Shown: piece after piece, positions 1-7,215 of the stretch
Numbering within the stretch: the stretch's first letter is position 1
How the letters are laid out: every line of letters begins with the position of its first letter
NCBI GenBank assembly: GCA_026993705.1
Contig: JALWSJ010000174.1
Location: forward strand, 14,625-23,073
Source: Flavobacteriales bacterium
GTDB taxonomy: Bacteria; Bacteroidota; Bacteroidia; Flavobacteriales_D; Parvicellaceae
Direction: 5' to 3'
Length of the DNA stretch: 8,449 bases
Notes under the pieces: generated by a model
Database searches by the model: none
Told to the model about the DNA's origin: nothing
Seen by the model: the letters and a program-made list of their open reading frames with translations, nothing else
Program-made: the position numbers and the translations under genes

Positions 1-3000
1 CAAAAACAGCAACACGTACTGTATCCACATTCATACAACCGTTAGCATCGGTTCCTTCAACTACATAATCCGTAGTAGAATTTGGGTAAGCCAACGGATT
101 AGAAATATTGCTAAAATTCAATCCTTGTGTTGGTATCCATGTATATGAAACAGCGCCACTTGCCTGTAACTGTGTTGTATCGTCTTTACAAATATTTATC
201 AAATCAACTGGGTTGGCTACTACATTGGGTTTTCCGTTTACAACAACTGTAACTTGTGCAACCAAACCACACGAAAGCGTGTCTTTTCCTTCCACAAAAT
301 AGGTAATTGTGCTTGTCGGATAAACCAATGGACTACTTATACTAGTATCGGATATTGAAACATTAGGCGACCAAGCATACTCAACACCTCCAGATGCTGA
401 AATTTGAACCGTATCACCGATACAAATTGCGGTATTTCCACTCGTTGTTATTTGCGGACTTTGCTGTACATTTACCGTTACAGTATCGGTATTTTTACAA
501 TTGTGATTGTATATTCCCTCCACTATATAAGTTGTAGTAACAGTAGGAAAAGCAAGCGGATTAAAAATGGTAGAATCACTTAACGAAACCGAAGTACTCC
601 AAGTGTAAATTGACGCACCTACAACAGTTAACTGCACCGTATCGTTTACACAAATAGTCGTATCTTCTCCTGCATAAACATTCGGTAAAGGATAAACTTC
701 TACCTGCATTGTATCGTAATTCACACAACCATTGGTATCGGTTACTTTTACAGAATAATCAGTAGTTACAAATGGTGATGCATAAGGATTAGCAATAGAA
801 TCATCAGATAAAGCATTATCTGGTAACCAAACGTAATCAACTCCTCCACTTGCATTTAATTGTACTGAATCTCCATAGCAAATCAAGGTATCCATACCTG
901 CATTTGCTTGCGGTAATGGGTTAACTACTACATTTATGGTATCGGTATTTATACAGCCATTTGCATCTATTCCTTCCACTACATAGGTTTGTGTTTGTGT
1001 AGGATAAACCAAAGGATTATTTACGGTCGTATTGGATATATATTGATTTGGACTCCAAGCGTAAACCGTTGCTCCTGTCGCATTTAATTGAATGGTATCA
1101 TTAATACACAATGAGGTATCTGCTCCGGCATACACATTAGGCAAAGGATTAACAAATACTCTTACAGTATCCACGCCAATACAGGTATCGTTAGAGGTGT
1201 AAACAATAAAATCTGTTGTTGCCGTTGGATACACCAAAGGATTAGATACGGTAGAATCTTGTATGACTGCATTAGGTACCCATGCATAGTCCGTACCATT
1301 TACAGCTGTTGGATTTCCTCCTATTTGCACTGTATCGCCAAAACAAATGGTTATATCCAAACCTGCATCGGTTGGAACACTTAAACTAGCAAAAACCAAT
1401 ACTGTATCTGTATTTTTACAGCCATTTGTGTCGGTTACCTCCAACACATAATTTACATCATTTGTAATTCCGCTAATAACTGGATTTGCTATATTATCAG
1501 CCGATAAAAAAGAAGAAGGTGTCCAAAGATAACTAATACCACCAGAACCATTCAAAGTTGTATTTCCACCCGGACAAACCCAAGTGTCTTGACCTGCATT
1601 TGCTATTGGAAGGTTGTTGACCACAACTTGAACGGTATCTTTTCCTGCACAACCGTTAGCATCTGTACCACTTACAATAAAATTTTGAGTGGTTGGAGGA
1701 TAAGCATAAGGATTTGAATGGGTAACATCAGATAAGAAAGGAGAGGTTTCCCACAAATAAGAAGTAGCTCCCGTTGCATTTAATTGAAGAGAATCTCCTT
1801 TACAGAGCGTATCGTCCATTCCTGCACTAATTTGAGGTAGATTAACGGTAACCTGCACTGTATCAATACTAACGCACATACCTCCTCCCATATTAACGGC
1901 TATTACATAATTGGTTGTAGTTGTTGGGAAAACCGTAGGTTGTTCAGTTGAAGCATTTAAAATATTGGTAGTTGGTGTCCATGAAACAGTATAGGCATTT
2001 ACAGCGGTTACGCTTGCATTTAATTGCACGGAATCACCTATACAAATAGCAACATCAGTTCCTGCATTTACCGAAGGACCTCCAGTTTTGGTTACTTGAA
2101 TACTTACAGGTGCTGAATTACACCCATATTGATTAGTTGCAGAAACTGAAACTGTTCCCGTTCCCATACTTCCCCACAAAATAGTAATAGATGAACCGTT
2201 ATTTGCGGTTATTGTTCCCCCTGTAACCGACCAATTATAAGTCGTATTTGCTATGTTTTGTGTTGAATAGGTTTGAGACGAGTTTTCACAAACAATCAAA
2301 GGACCAAAGATAGTATCAGGTGGAGAAACAGGATCAACAGTTATTTGAAAAACATTATTAGTTGATTTAGGAGGACAACCATTGTCGGTTGCCGATACTT
2401 GAAATTGATAAGGTAAACTTTGAGCCTGTCCACAAACCGTTGTCCAACAAAAACTAGTCGAAACAGTATCTAAACCACTGACCGGTGAAGTAACCGTTGC
2501 CGGCGGATTCACAAAATTGGGGTCAAAAATTTGTCCATTTACTTCTAATTTTACGCTATCTCCTTCGGGGTCATCATAACCAAAGTTAAAACATAGAGTT
2601 TCACCTTCGGTTACGGTATATTGCGTTGCTACCGAACCTAAAGCAGGAGAAATACTTGGGGTAGAATTTGGAGAACAATTCAGAACCAACAATTGTAAAT
2701 CTCTTCTCGTTACGCCGATTAAGTTTCCATTCCTGTACTCTTTAATTTCTACTGCAACCACATAATTACCTGTAACAGGGGGATAATATTTTGTAAGACC
2801 AGTTGAAGCATTAATGGAAGTATAACCACCTGCACCAAAGGGTAAAGCTGTACTATATCCCGCTACATAACTAACCGTTGGAATTGTCCATCCTAAAGTG
2901 GGTTGCGGGGGCATTGGTGCAGGGTTGTTGATATTTGCAAAGCCATTGTATGGGGTTACAAAACTAAAAACTAACAAATCTCCGTCTGCATCGTACGCCG

Positions 3001-3580
3001 TATTTAGAATAGAGGTAGTATCTCCTGCACATAAAAAAGGCACCGGATCATCGGTAAAGACCGGTGAGCTATTTGGTAATAACGGAGAAGGAATATAGGC
3101 ATGAAATGCCATTGATTCTGAAGGTACTAAGTTGACGATACTTCCGTTTCGGCAACAACGTTCGTAATACAGATGATACCCGTTAAAACTAACAGGAAGG
3201 TCAACAAATCCTTCATAGACTCCTTTGTAAATACAAACATTTGAACCAATAGGACAATTCCCTGGTAAATTAGGGTTTACGTGATTGGAATCCACTAATT
3301 GAACATCGACGTTCATTATCCAATTTTTTGCTCCTCCCCCCATTGGGTTATTTTGAATGTCTTGTTCGTAAACACCTATCGCAAGGGTAGGTCCTTCGGG
3401 TTCGGGGATATTTGATGTTGCATCGCAATTGGTGTACGTAGTTAGTATAATTTTATACCGATACATATTTCCAAATTTTCCAATGTACTCATATCCCATA
3501 TTTCCACCGATTAGGTGCGTCGCATAGGCTGAAATACTAAATGTGATAAGTAGTATGAATGGTAGTATGTGTTTTAACAT
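1..3580 (-). CDS. Large repetitive T9SS-type surface adhesin, C-terminus beyond window
   Basis: The frame is open from ATG at 3580-3578 to the left edge, giving 1193 codons without a stop. Residues 1-20 form a signal peptide ending in A-Y-A, followed by THLIGG, the usual mature start of a family of giant Bacteroidota surface proteins. The N-terminal domain (about 21-302) carries the family motif YYERCCRNG at 138-146, an acidic DADGD stretch near 196-200, and EYRNGNLIG before a closing cysteine at 302. A second acidic motif, YDDPEGD, lies at 335-341. A PKD-like domain with YNWSVTGG spans about 420-498. Nine Ig-like repeats follow from 499 to 1192. Proteins of this build are adhesins or gliding-associated surface proteins and usually end in a type B T9SS sorting domain. 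That end is not visible here, so secretion by T9SS is inferred. The leader is AT-rich with no clear ribosome binding site. Family assignment is firm; the exact role is unknown. Confidence 0.9.
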   Translation of the reverse strand, partial: MLKHILPFILLITFSISAYATHLIGGNMGYEYIGKFGNMYRYKIILTTYTNCDATSNIPEPEGPTLAIGVYEQDIQNNPMGGGAKNWIMNVDVQLVDSNHVNPNLPGNCPIGSNVCIYKGVYEGFVDLPVSFNGYHLYYERCCRNGSIVNLVPSESMAFHAYIPSPLLPNSSPVFTDDPVPFLCAGDTTSILNTAYDADGDLLVFSFVTPYNGFANINNPAPMPPQPTLGWTIPTVSYVAGYSTALPFGAGGYTSINASTGLTKYYPPVTGNYVVAVEIKEYRNGNLIGVTRRDLQLLVLNCSPNSTPSISPALGSVATQYTVTEGETLCFNFGYDDPEGDSVKLEVNGQIFDPNFVNPPATVTSPVSGLDTVSTSFCWTTVCGQAQSLPYQFQVSATDNGCPPKSTNNVFQITVDPVSPPDTIFGPLIVCENSSQTYSTQNIANTTYNWSVTGGTITANNGSSITILWGSMGTGTVSVSATNQYGCNSAPVSIQVTKTGGPSVNAGTDVAICIGDSVQLNASVTAVNAYTVSWTPTTNILNASTEQPTVFPTTTTNYVIAVNMGGGMCVSIDTVQVTVNLPQISAGMDDTLCKGDSLQLNATGATSYLWETSPFLSDVTHSNPYAYPPTTQNFIVSGTDANGCAGKDTVQVVVNNLPIANAGQDTWVCPGGNTTLNGSGGISYLWTPSSFLSADNIANPVISGITNDVNYVLEVTDTNGCKNTDTVLVFASLSVPTDAGLDITICFGDTVQIGGNPTAVNGTDYAWVPNAVIQDSTVSNPLVYPTATTDFIVYTSNDTCIGVDTVRVFVNPLPNVYAGADTSLCINDTIQLNATGATVYAWSPNQYISNTTVNNPLVYPTQTQTYVVEGIDANGCINTDTINVVVNPLPQANAGMDTLICYGDSVQLNASGGVDYVWLPDNALSDDSIANPYASPFVTTDYSVKVTDTNGCVNYDTMQVEVYPLPNVYAGEDTTICVNDTVQLTVVGASIYTWSTSVSLSDSTIFNPLAFPTVTTTYIVEGIYNHNCKNTDTVTVNVQQSPQITTSGNTAICIGDTVQISASGGVEYAWSPNVSISDTSISSPLVYPTSTITYFVEGKDTLSCGLVAQVTVVVNGKPNVVANPVDLINICKDDTTQLQASGAVSYTWIPTQGLNFSNISNPLAYPNSTTDYVVEGTDANGCMNVDTVRVAVF
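5..2086 (-). repeat. Nine tandem Ig-like/PKD-like repeats inside the adhesin gene
   Basis: Nine units are readable in frame. In coding order they lie at 2086-1844, 1843-1619, 1618-1388, 1387-1151, 1150-923, 922-695, 694-467, 466-239 and 238-5. The four units from 1150 to 239 are each exactly 228 bases (76 residues); the others range from 225 to 243. The unit consensus is roughly NPLPxxxAGxDxxIC, GDSVQLNASG, a Y-x-W strand, xxNPLxYPxxTTxYxV, then DxNGCxNxDTVxVxV. Every unit has two cysteines at the same places (after the first strand and in the NGC-like turn), which suggests one disulfide per domain. The residue after the last unit (F) begins another one, so the array probably continues beyond the window. 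Confidence 0.92.
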
Positions 3581-3599
3581 ATTCTGTTTATTTTTTTAT

Positions 3600-3607
3600 C
3601 AAATTTA
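3600..3607 (-). promoter_or_regulatory. Candidate -7 promoter box (TAAATTTG) for the adhesin gene
   Basis: Read on the minus strand this is TAAATTTG, an exact match to the Bacteroidota -7 consensus TAnnTTTG. It lies 19 bases before the adhesin start codon, which would give a leader of about a dozen bases. I find no TTG at the expected upstream distance, so the -33 element is missing or weak. It overlaps a plus-strand box by two bases. Confidence 0.4.
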
Positions 3608-3613
3608 TTTTTG
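3606..3613 (+). promoter_or_regulatory. Candidate -7 promoter box (TATTTTTG) for the plus-strand RNA
   Basis: TATTTTTG matches TAnnTTTG exactly on the plus strand. A start about seven bases downstream would fall near 3620, at the beginning of the TTGCGTTAGGG block that opens the structured element. Only CTG (3584-3586) stands near the expected -33 place. The fit with the RNA's 5' edge is the main support. Confidence 0.42.
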
Positions 3614-3653
3614 CAAAGGCTTGCGTTAGGGATAGAACGGCGTGTTTGAACTC

Positions 3654-3686
3654 CTTTTGTGTTGTTGCTCTTATGCAACACAAAAG
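3654..3686. repeat. Inverted repeat, 11-bp perfect stem (stem 1 of the RNA)
   Basis: Arms CTTTTGTGTTG and CAACACAAAAG flank the loop TTGCTCTTATG. With one bulged C at 3654, CTC (3651-3653) can also pair with GAG (3686-3688). There is no T-run after it on either strand, so it does not look like a simple intrinsic terminator. Confidence 0.85.
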
Positions 3687-3706
3687 AGTGAGTAGTGATA
3701 GCCCGA

Positions 3707-3764
3707 CCATTACGGCGTAAAAAATAGTGTAGTAAAACGGAACTACTTTTTTATGCTGTAATGG
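3707..3764 (+). repeat. Inverted repeat, 18-bp stem with two G-U pairs (stem 2 of the RNA)
   Basis: The left arm begins CCATTACGGCGT and ends in six A. The right arm begins with six T and ends ATGCTGTAATGG. All 18 positions pair on the plus strand. A four-base side bulge (TAGT, 3725-3728) and a GTAG/CTAC inner stem cap it with a ten-base loop (3733-3742). Confidence 0.85.
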
Positions 3765-3816
3765 GAACGCCCTAAATATAATTATACGCAACTTCCTTTC
3801 ATCTGCTAAATTTATT

Positions 3817-6108
3817 TTATTGGTTAACGGTTATTCTTTTACTTTCTACATGTCCATCAGCGTAATTAATTGACAAAATATACACTCCGCTTTCGAGCGT
3901 TGGCAGTATCAATTGTGCTTTATCTGATTGTATTGTATAGGTGAATATTTGCTCTCCAAGTATATTAATCAGTTGAATATTGGTTATTTTTTGATTACTA
4001 TTTACCTGAATTTTATGCTTTGCCGGATTAGGGAAAATGCTTATGATTTTGTTGTAACTCTGTTCTGCTATTGCTGTTGAATTGGAAGTCGTATCGGGAG
4101 CTTCGATAACAACTCCGTAATCTTCCACTTGACCACGGATTAAGTCATTACAACTGTTTAGTGTCGAGCCTATTTCATCGGATAAAACACGAAGTCTCAA
4201 GGGGGTATCCCATATAATGTTGGCATGAGGAATGGTAATATTTCCCTGAGGATTATAGGCGTTTAGGTGTTCAAATACTTGTTCGGTATTGTCGAATGTT
4301 CCATCGTTATTAAAATCTATCCATGCTCGTGTGTCTTGTGGATTATCTGCTCCTGTTCGCACAGCAAAATTATACGTAGAATCAGCCTTTAGGTGGATTT
4401 GATGTTCGCAAGAGAAATCTTTGTAGCCCTCTTGTGCTCCTTGTGAAGAATTGACCATTGTTGATAGGGTTACTTTATAAATCCCATAGCCACAGCAAGT
4501 TCCTAAAGTTTGCGGTGAACATTGTGCAGAAGTTAGAGCATTAGACAATGTTACATTGATATAAGCCGTCTGCGTCAGCGTATCGGAACCAAAGGCGTTT
4601 TGAACGATTAGAGAAACATCATAGACTCCGTCAGTAATGTAAGTATGTGTAGGGTTTTGCTGTATCGAGTTCGTACCATCACCGAAATTCCATTGCCACG
4701 AATTGGGAATATTGGTCGATAAATCAGTAAATGAAATTTCTCCATCGCAGGTTTGAAATTTATCAGCTATAAAATTAGCACTTGGCGGATTGGTATCTTG
4801 TTCAACAATTACTGTGTAATCTTCAGCTTGCCCATACACAGGATTAGCACAAGGGGTAGGCATCGGATTTAAGTCATAATCAGCGATTACACGCATTCTT
4901 AACGGTGTATTTAAAACCGCTGTTGAGGCTATGGTTACGTTTCCGCTTGTCGTTAACGCACTCGTACTTTCGATTATCATTTCGTCAACGGTAAAAACAC
5001 CATCATTATTATAATCTATCCACGCTCTGCAATTATGGGTTGTCGGTTGGCTATGTACTATTGTAATGGGATAAGTATGCCCCGCAAACACAGTCGTTTG
5101 ACTACATACATTATCCAAATAACCTTCCGATGCGTCTCCTGTTGATTCGTTTATCGTATTAAAAGATACATTGGTAATGCCAAACCCTAAACTTCCGTCT
5201 TGTGTTGTTGGTTGGCAAGAAGGTGCAATAGGTACATTTCCCGAAAGGTTAACATTTATATAGTTGTTTTTAACCTCCGTATTATTTCCATATTGGTTGG
5301 TTGCTGTTAATGTTACTGTATATACTCCCGTAGCAGTATAGGTGTGTATAGGATTTTGTTGTGTAGAAGTTGTCCCATCACCAAAATCCCACAGCCAAGA
5401 TGTAGGCGAATTGGCGGATAAATCCGTAAATAAAATCGTTCCTGAACAAGTAGAGGTAGTATTTGCCGTGAAATCAGCTACCGGTGGGATATTAGGGTTC
5501 TGAAATTCTATTTTTATATTCGGACGCAAATTATCTACATAAAAAAAGTTTGATGAACTTGAAACGGTAGAGCATACTGATAAATCATCTTGTCGATGAT
5601 ACATCGTTGCTTGAAAGCCGGCAGAAGAATAGTAGGTTAAAGCATTGTTAGTATAAAAAGAATTATTAAAGCACGTTTCTACAATAATATTTGAAACACC
5701 ATCCCAATAAAATGGCGTAGAAAACGTATGAGTATTCCACCCCGAATGCTCTGTATAAGCTGATGAAGAAAAGACCGTCGTCAGTCCTGTTTCAAAATTA
5801 TCACCGCTGGACCAAGCCGATTTATTGGTTAATTTAAGAGCAATTGAAAACCCTTGGAGAGCCGTACCGTTTACTCCTGCGACATTAAACCCAAGGCTAA
5901 TCATATTTCCTGCAACCGCCCCGGAAGCTGTAAGTTCGAAAGCACGAATAATCATTTGATGTTTTGCTCCTTGATACCAATTTCCGTAAGGTGCAGGATA
6001 GGTTGTACTAGTGTTGGTTGATGTCCCTGTTCCTATATTTACAAAATAACTTTGAGAAAAAGCTACCAATTGTAAAACAAGAAAAAATAAGGTGTAAATA
6101 TATTTCAT
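3817..6108 (-). CDS. Secreted PKD-GEVED repeat protein with type A T9SS sorting domain
   Basis: This 763-residue protein is complete. Residues 1 to about 19 form a signal peptide (charged start, hydrophobic core, AFSQS cleavage area). Residues about 50-203 form a beta-rich domain with FYWDGVSNIIVETC, seen at the front of many secreted Bacteroidota proteins but unnamed by me. PKD domain 1 spans about 208-288 (WDFGDGT at 240-246). GEVED domain 1 spans about 302-435, with AWIDYNNDG at 362-370 and QAEDY at 427-431. PKD domain 2 spans about 442-520 (WNFGDGT at 473-479). GEVED domain 2 spans about 536-669, with AWIDFNNDG at 595-603 and QVEDY at 660-664. The DxNxDG turns could bind calcium, which is inference. 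Residues about 688-763 are a typical type A T9SS C-terminal sorting domain (IFPNPAKHKIQV, then LESGVYILSI and a basic strand near the end), so the product should cross the outer membrane through T9SS and be anchored or released. No enzyme domain is visible; a role in adhesion or matrix is inferred. The adhesin gene follows 236 bases downstream on the same strand. Confidence 0.93.
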   Translation of the reverse strand: MKYIYTLFFLVLQLVAFSQSYFVNIGTGTSTNTSTTYPAPYGNWYQGAKHQMIIRAFELTASGAVAGNMISLGFNVAGVNGTALQGFSIALKLTNKSAWSSGDNFETGLTTVFSSSAYTEHSGWNTHTFSTPFYWDGVSNIIVETCFNNSFYTNNALTYYSSAGFQATMYHRQDDLSVCSTVSSSSNFFYVDNLRPNIKIEFQNPNIPPVADFTANTTSTCSGTILFTDLSANSPTSWLWDFGDGTTSTQQNPIHTYTATGVYTVTLTATNQYGNNTEVKNNYINVNLSGNVPIAPSCQPTTQDGSLGFGITNVSFNTINESTGDASEGYLDNVCSQTTVFAGHTYPITIVHSQPTTHNCRAWIDYNNDGVFTVDEMIIESTSALTTSGNVTIASTAVLNTPLRMRVIADYDLNPMPTPCANPVYGQAEDYTVIVEQDTNPPSANFIADKFQTCDGEISFTDLSTNIPNSWQWNFGDGTNSIQQNPTHTYITDGVYDVSLIVQNAFGSDTLTQTAYINVTLSNALTSAQCSPQTLGTCCGYGIYKVTLSTMVNSSQGAQEGYKDFSCEHQIHLKADSTYNFAVRTGADNPQDTRAWIDFNNDGTFDNTEQVFEHLNAYNPQGNITIPHANIIWDTPLRLRVLSDEIGSTLNSCNDLIRGQVEDYGVVIEAPDTTSNSTAIAEQSYNKIISIFPNPAKHKIQVNSNQKITNIQLINILGEQIFTYTIQSDKAQLILPTLESGVYILSINYADGHVESKRITVNQ
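4102..5487 (-). repeat. Internal duplication of a PKD-GEVED module
   Basis: Two copies of the same two-domain module lie at 5487-4804 (residues 208-435) and 4785-4102 (residues 442-669). FGDGT, AWID and the EDY motif recur at a constant offset of 233 residues (699 bases). Similarity is highest in the PKD core (FTDLS, FGDGT, QQNP-x-HTY, GVY) and lower in the GEVED parts, so the duplication is not very recent. Confidence 0.88.
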
Positions 6109-6225
6109 AATGACATAATTGTTAAAATTTTATGTAAATATATTCATTTTGATTTATTAATCCTACTCCCCCCCTAATTACATTTTTTTATCGTTATAAA
6201 TAGAAAACAATTAAACTGTAATAAA
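6109..6225. promoter_or_regulatory. Divergent promoter region with a seven-C run
   Basis: These 117 bases separate two outward-facing genes for exported proteins and must hold both promoters. On the minus strand TATATTTA (6142-6135) matches seven of eight positions of TAnnTTTG. On the plus strand TACATTTT (6179-6186) does likewise, and a TATAAAT stretch lies at 6195-6201. Neither has a well-placed TTG. Seven C in a row (6168-6174) stand out in an otherwise AT-rich spacer. Both start codons have AT-rich leaders without a clear Shine-Dalgarno sequence. Confidence 0.4.
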
Positions 6226-7215
6226 ATGAGAATGTTACCCTTCTACTTACTCGCTCTTTTATCAATCTTTTCTAACTATAACTACTGCCAAACAATGAAC
6301 CTAAGGTGGACACAAGAAAACCAATATCCACAACAAGATGACGGCGGACGATTTTGTGCTACAAATAAGTTTGGAGATGTATTTTCGATAGGAAGTCAAT
6401 TTGACACTCCAAACGTAATTGGAATAGGTAATGGTACCGATGTCCTTTTGAAATATGATATTAGCGGAAACTTGGAATGGTCGTATTACACAGATTCAGA
6501 TTATAGTTACAGTGGACTGTATCAGTATGATATTACATTCGAGTACCTTAACCAACAAGACTACAATGTATATGTGTTAACTCCATTTACAGCAACAAAA
6601 TTAACGCATGATGGTACCGTTTTATGGGAATATGATTTTGTAGATCTTTTCCAACCCGTGATTGGTTTTTGGGAATTTTACGACATTCAATTAGTTCAAG
6701 ATCATCTGTATATATGTGGGATTGTAAATAATTTAATTGGTGATAATTCCGGATTATACCGGGGACTACTAATACAGTTAGATAAAAATACCGGAACTGA
6801 AACTTTTTTACATGTTCAAGAAGGACAAGGTGGAAGTAACAATATCTACAATTATTGCGAATATGTTTCGATGTCCACAGATGGAAACAAGATATATGTT
6901 TTAGGACACCAAAATCCTTTAGTCGCTTATTCTTATTTGGACGGAGTGAACCTTGTGCAAAAATTTAACGATAACACGAACACAATAGAATGGGAAACCG
7001 TTTATAATCCTTATCCGGGAGTAGATCTTGCTTCACCTCCGGTCGATACCATTATTTTTCCGGGTTCGGAAAAAAAACAAACGATTTATTATATTGATGA
7101 TAAAATATTTATCGGAGGAGAAGTTGACCAAGTCGGTATTAATAGTACCATATTCACAGACAACTCCTACTATTATCTAATTAGCCATCCCCCGTTTTTT
7201 TTAGTTGAACAATAA
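6226..7215 (+). CDS. Exported beta-propeller-like protein, 3' end truncated by IS insertion
   Basis: The reading frame gives 329 residues. Residues 1 to about 22 form a signal peptide with a hydrophobic core; the cysteine at 21 is not in a good lipobox. The rest shows repeated propeller-like strands, each roughly a hydrophobic strand, then K/L-x-D-x-x-G/T and a strand with W: LLKYDISGNLEW (74-85), TKLTHDGTVLWEY (124-136), LIQLDKNTGTE (182-192) and VQKFNDNTNTIEWETVY (244-260). IYVLG and IFIGG strands add to this. This resembles SBBP or PQQ-like propellers of secreted Bacteroidota proteins; no catalytic motif is visible. The frame runs 15 bases into the opposing transposase gene and ends on a stop there, so the last dozen or so residues come from the insertion sequence. 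No T9SS sorting domain is present although such proteins usually carry one. The intact gene was probably longer, and the product is likely non-functional or mis-sorted. Confidence 0.75.
   Translation: MRMLPFYLLALLSIFSNYNYCQTMNLRWTQENQYPQQDDGGRFCATNKFGDVFSIGSQFDTPNVIGIGNGTDVLLKYDISGNLEWSYYTDSDYSYSGLYQYDITFEYLNQQDYNVYVLTPFTATKLTHDGTVLWEYDFVDLFQPVIGFWEFYDIQLVQDHLYICGIVNNLIGDNSGLYRGLLIQLDKNTGTETFLHVQEGQGGSNNIYNYCEYVSMSTDGNKIYVLGHQNPLVAYSYLDGVNLVQKFNDNTNTIEWETVYNPYPGVDLASPPVDTIIFPGSEKKQTIYYIDDKIFIGGEVDQVGINSTIFTDNSYYYLISHPPFFLVEQ

Larger units (their letters stand above)
3614..3792 (+). ncRNA. Structured noncoding RNA, Bacteroidota intergenic type (possibly Flavo-1)
   Basis: No convincing protein is encoded here. 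Two stems are visible. Stem 1 pairs CTTTTGTGTTG (3654-3664) with CAACACAAAAG (3676-3686), 11 perfect pairs around an 11-base loop. Stem 2 pairs 3707-3724 with 3747-3764, 18 continuous pairs including two G-U pairs (3714/3757 and 3717/3754), with a small inner stem GTAG/CTAC. On the minus strand those two positions become C-A mismatches, so the structure favours a plus-strand RNA. Linking blocks are GCTTGCGTTAGGGAT (3619-3633), GATAGCCCGACC (3697-3708) and GGGAACGCCC (3763-3772). GGCGT (3639-3643) can pair with ACGCC (3767-3771), and TTGCG (3621-3625) with CGCAA (3787-3791), closing the whole element. From memory these blocks resemble a motif scattered between genes in many flavobacteria, and I think of Flavo-1. 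The name is uncertain, the structure much less so. Function is unknown; both ends are estimates. Confidence 0.62.

Noticed and set aside
108..302. A 64-residue plus-strand reading frame
   Set aside because: It is the antisense shadow of adhesin repeats, whose own frame is continuous and clearly coding.
5..2086. Regular spacing that might suggest a CRISPR or noncoding repeat array
   Set aside because: The period is 225-243 bases, divisible by three, with protein-level conservation in one open frame. There are no short identical repeats with unique spacers.
2898..3098. A 66-residue plus-strand reading frame
   Set aside because: It is antisense to the N-terminal domain of the adhesin, which has strong family motifs in its own frame.
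3654..3764. The two hairpins as ordinary terminators of the minus-strand 763-residue protein gene
   Set aside because: Neither is followed by a T-run on the minus strand, and stem 2 has two C-A mismatches in that orientation. Some incidental termination cannot be excluded.
3588..3791. A 67-residue minus-strand reading frame with a hydrophobic middle, looking like a small membrane protein
   Set aside because: It lies wholly across the structured RNA element. Its sequence is dictated by the stems and conserved blocks, and it has no recognisable family.
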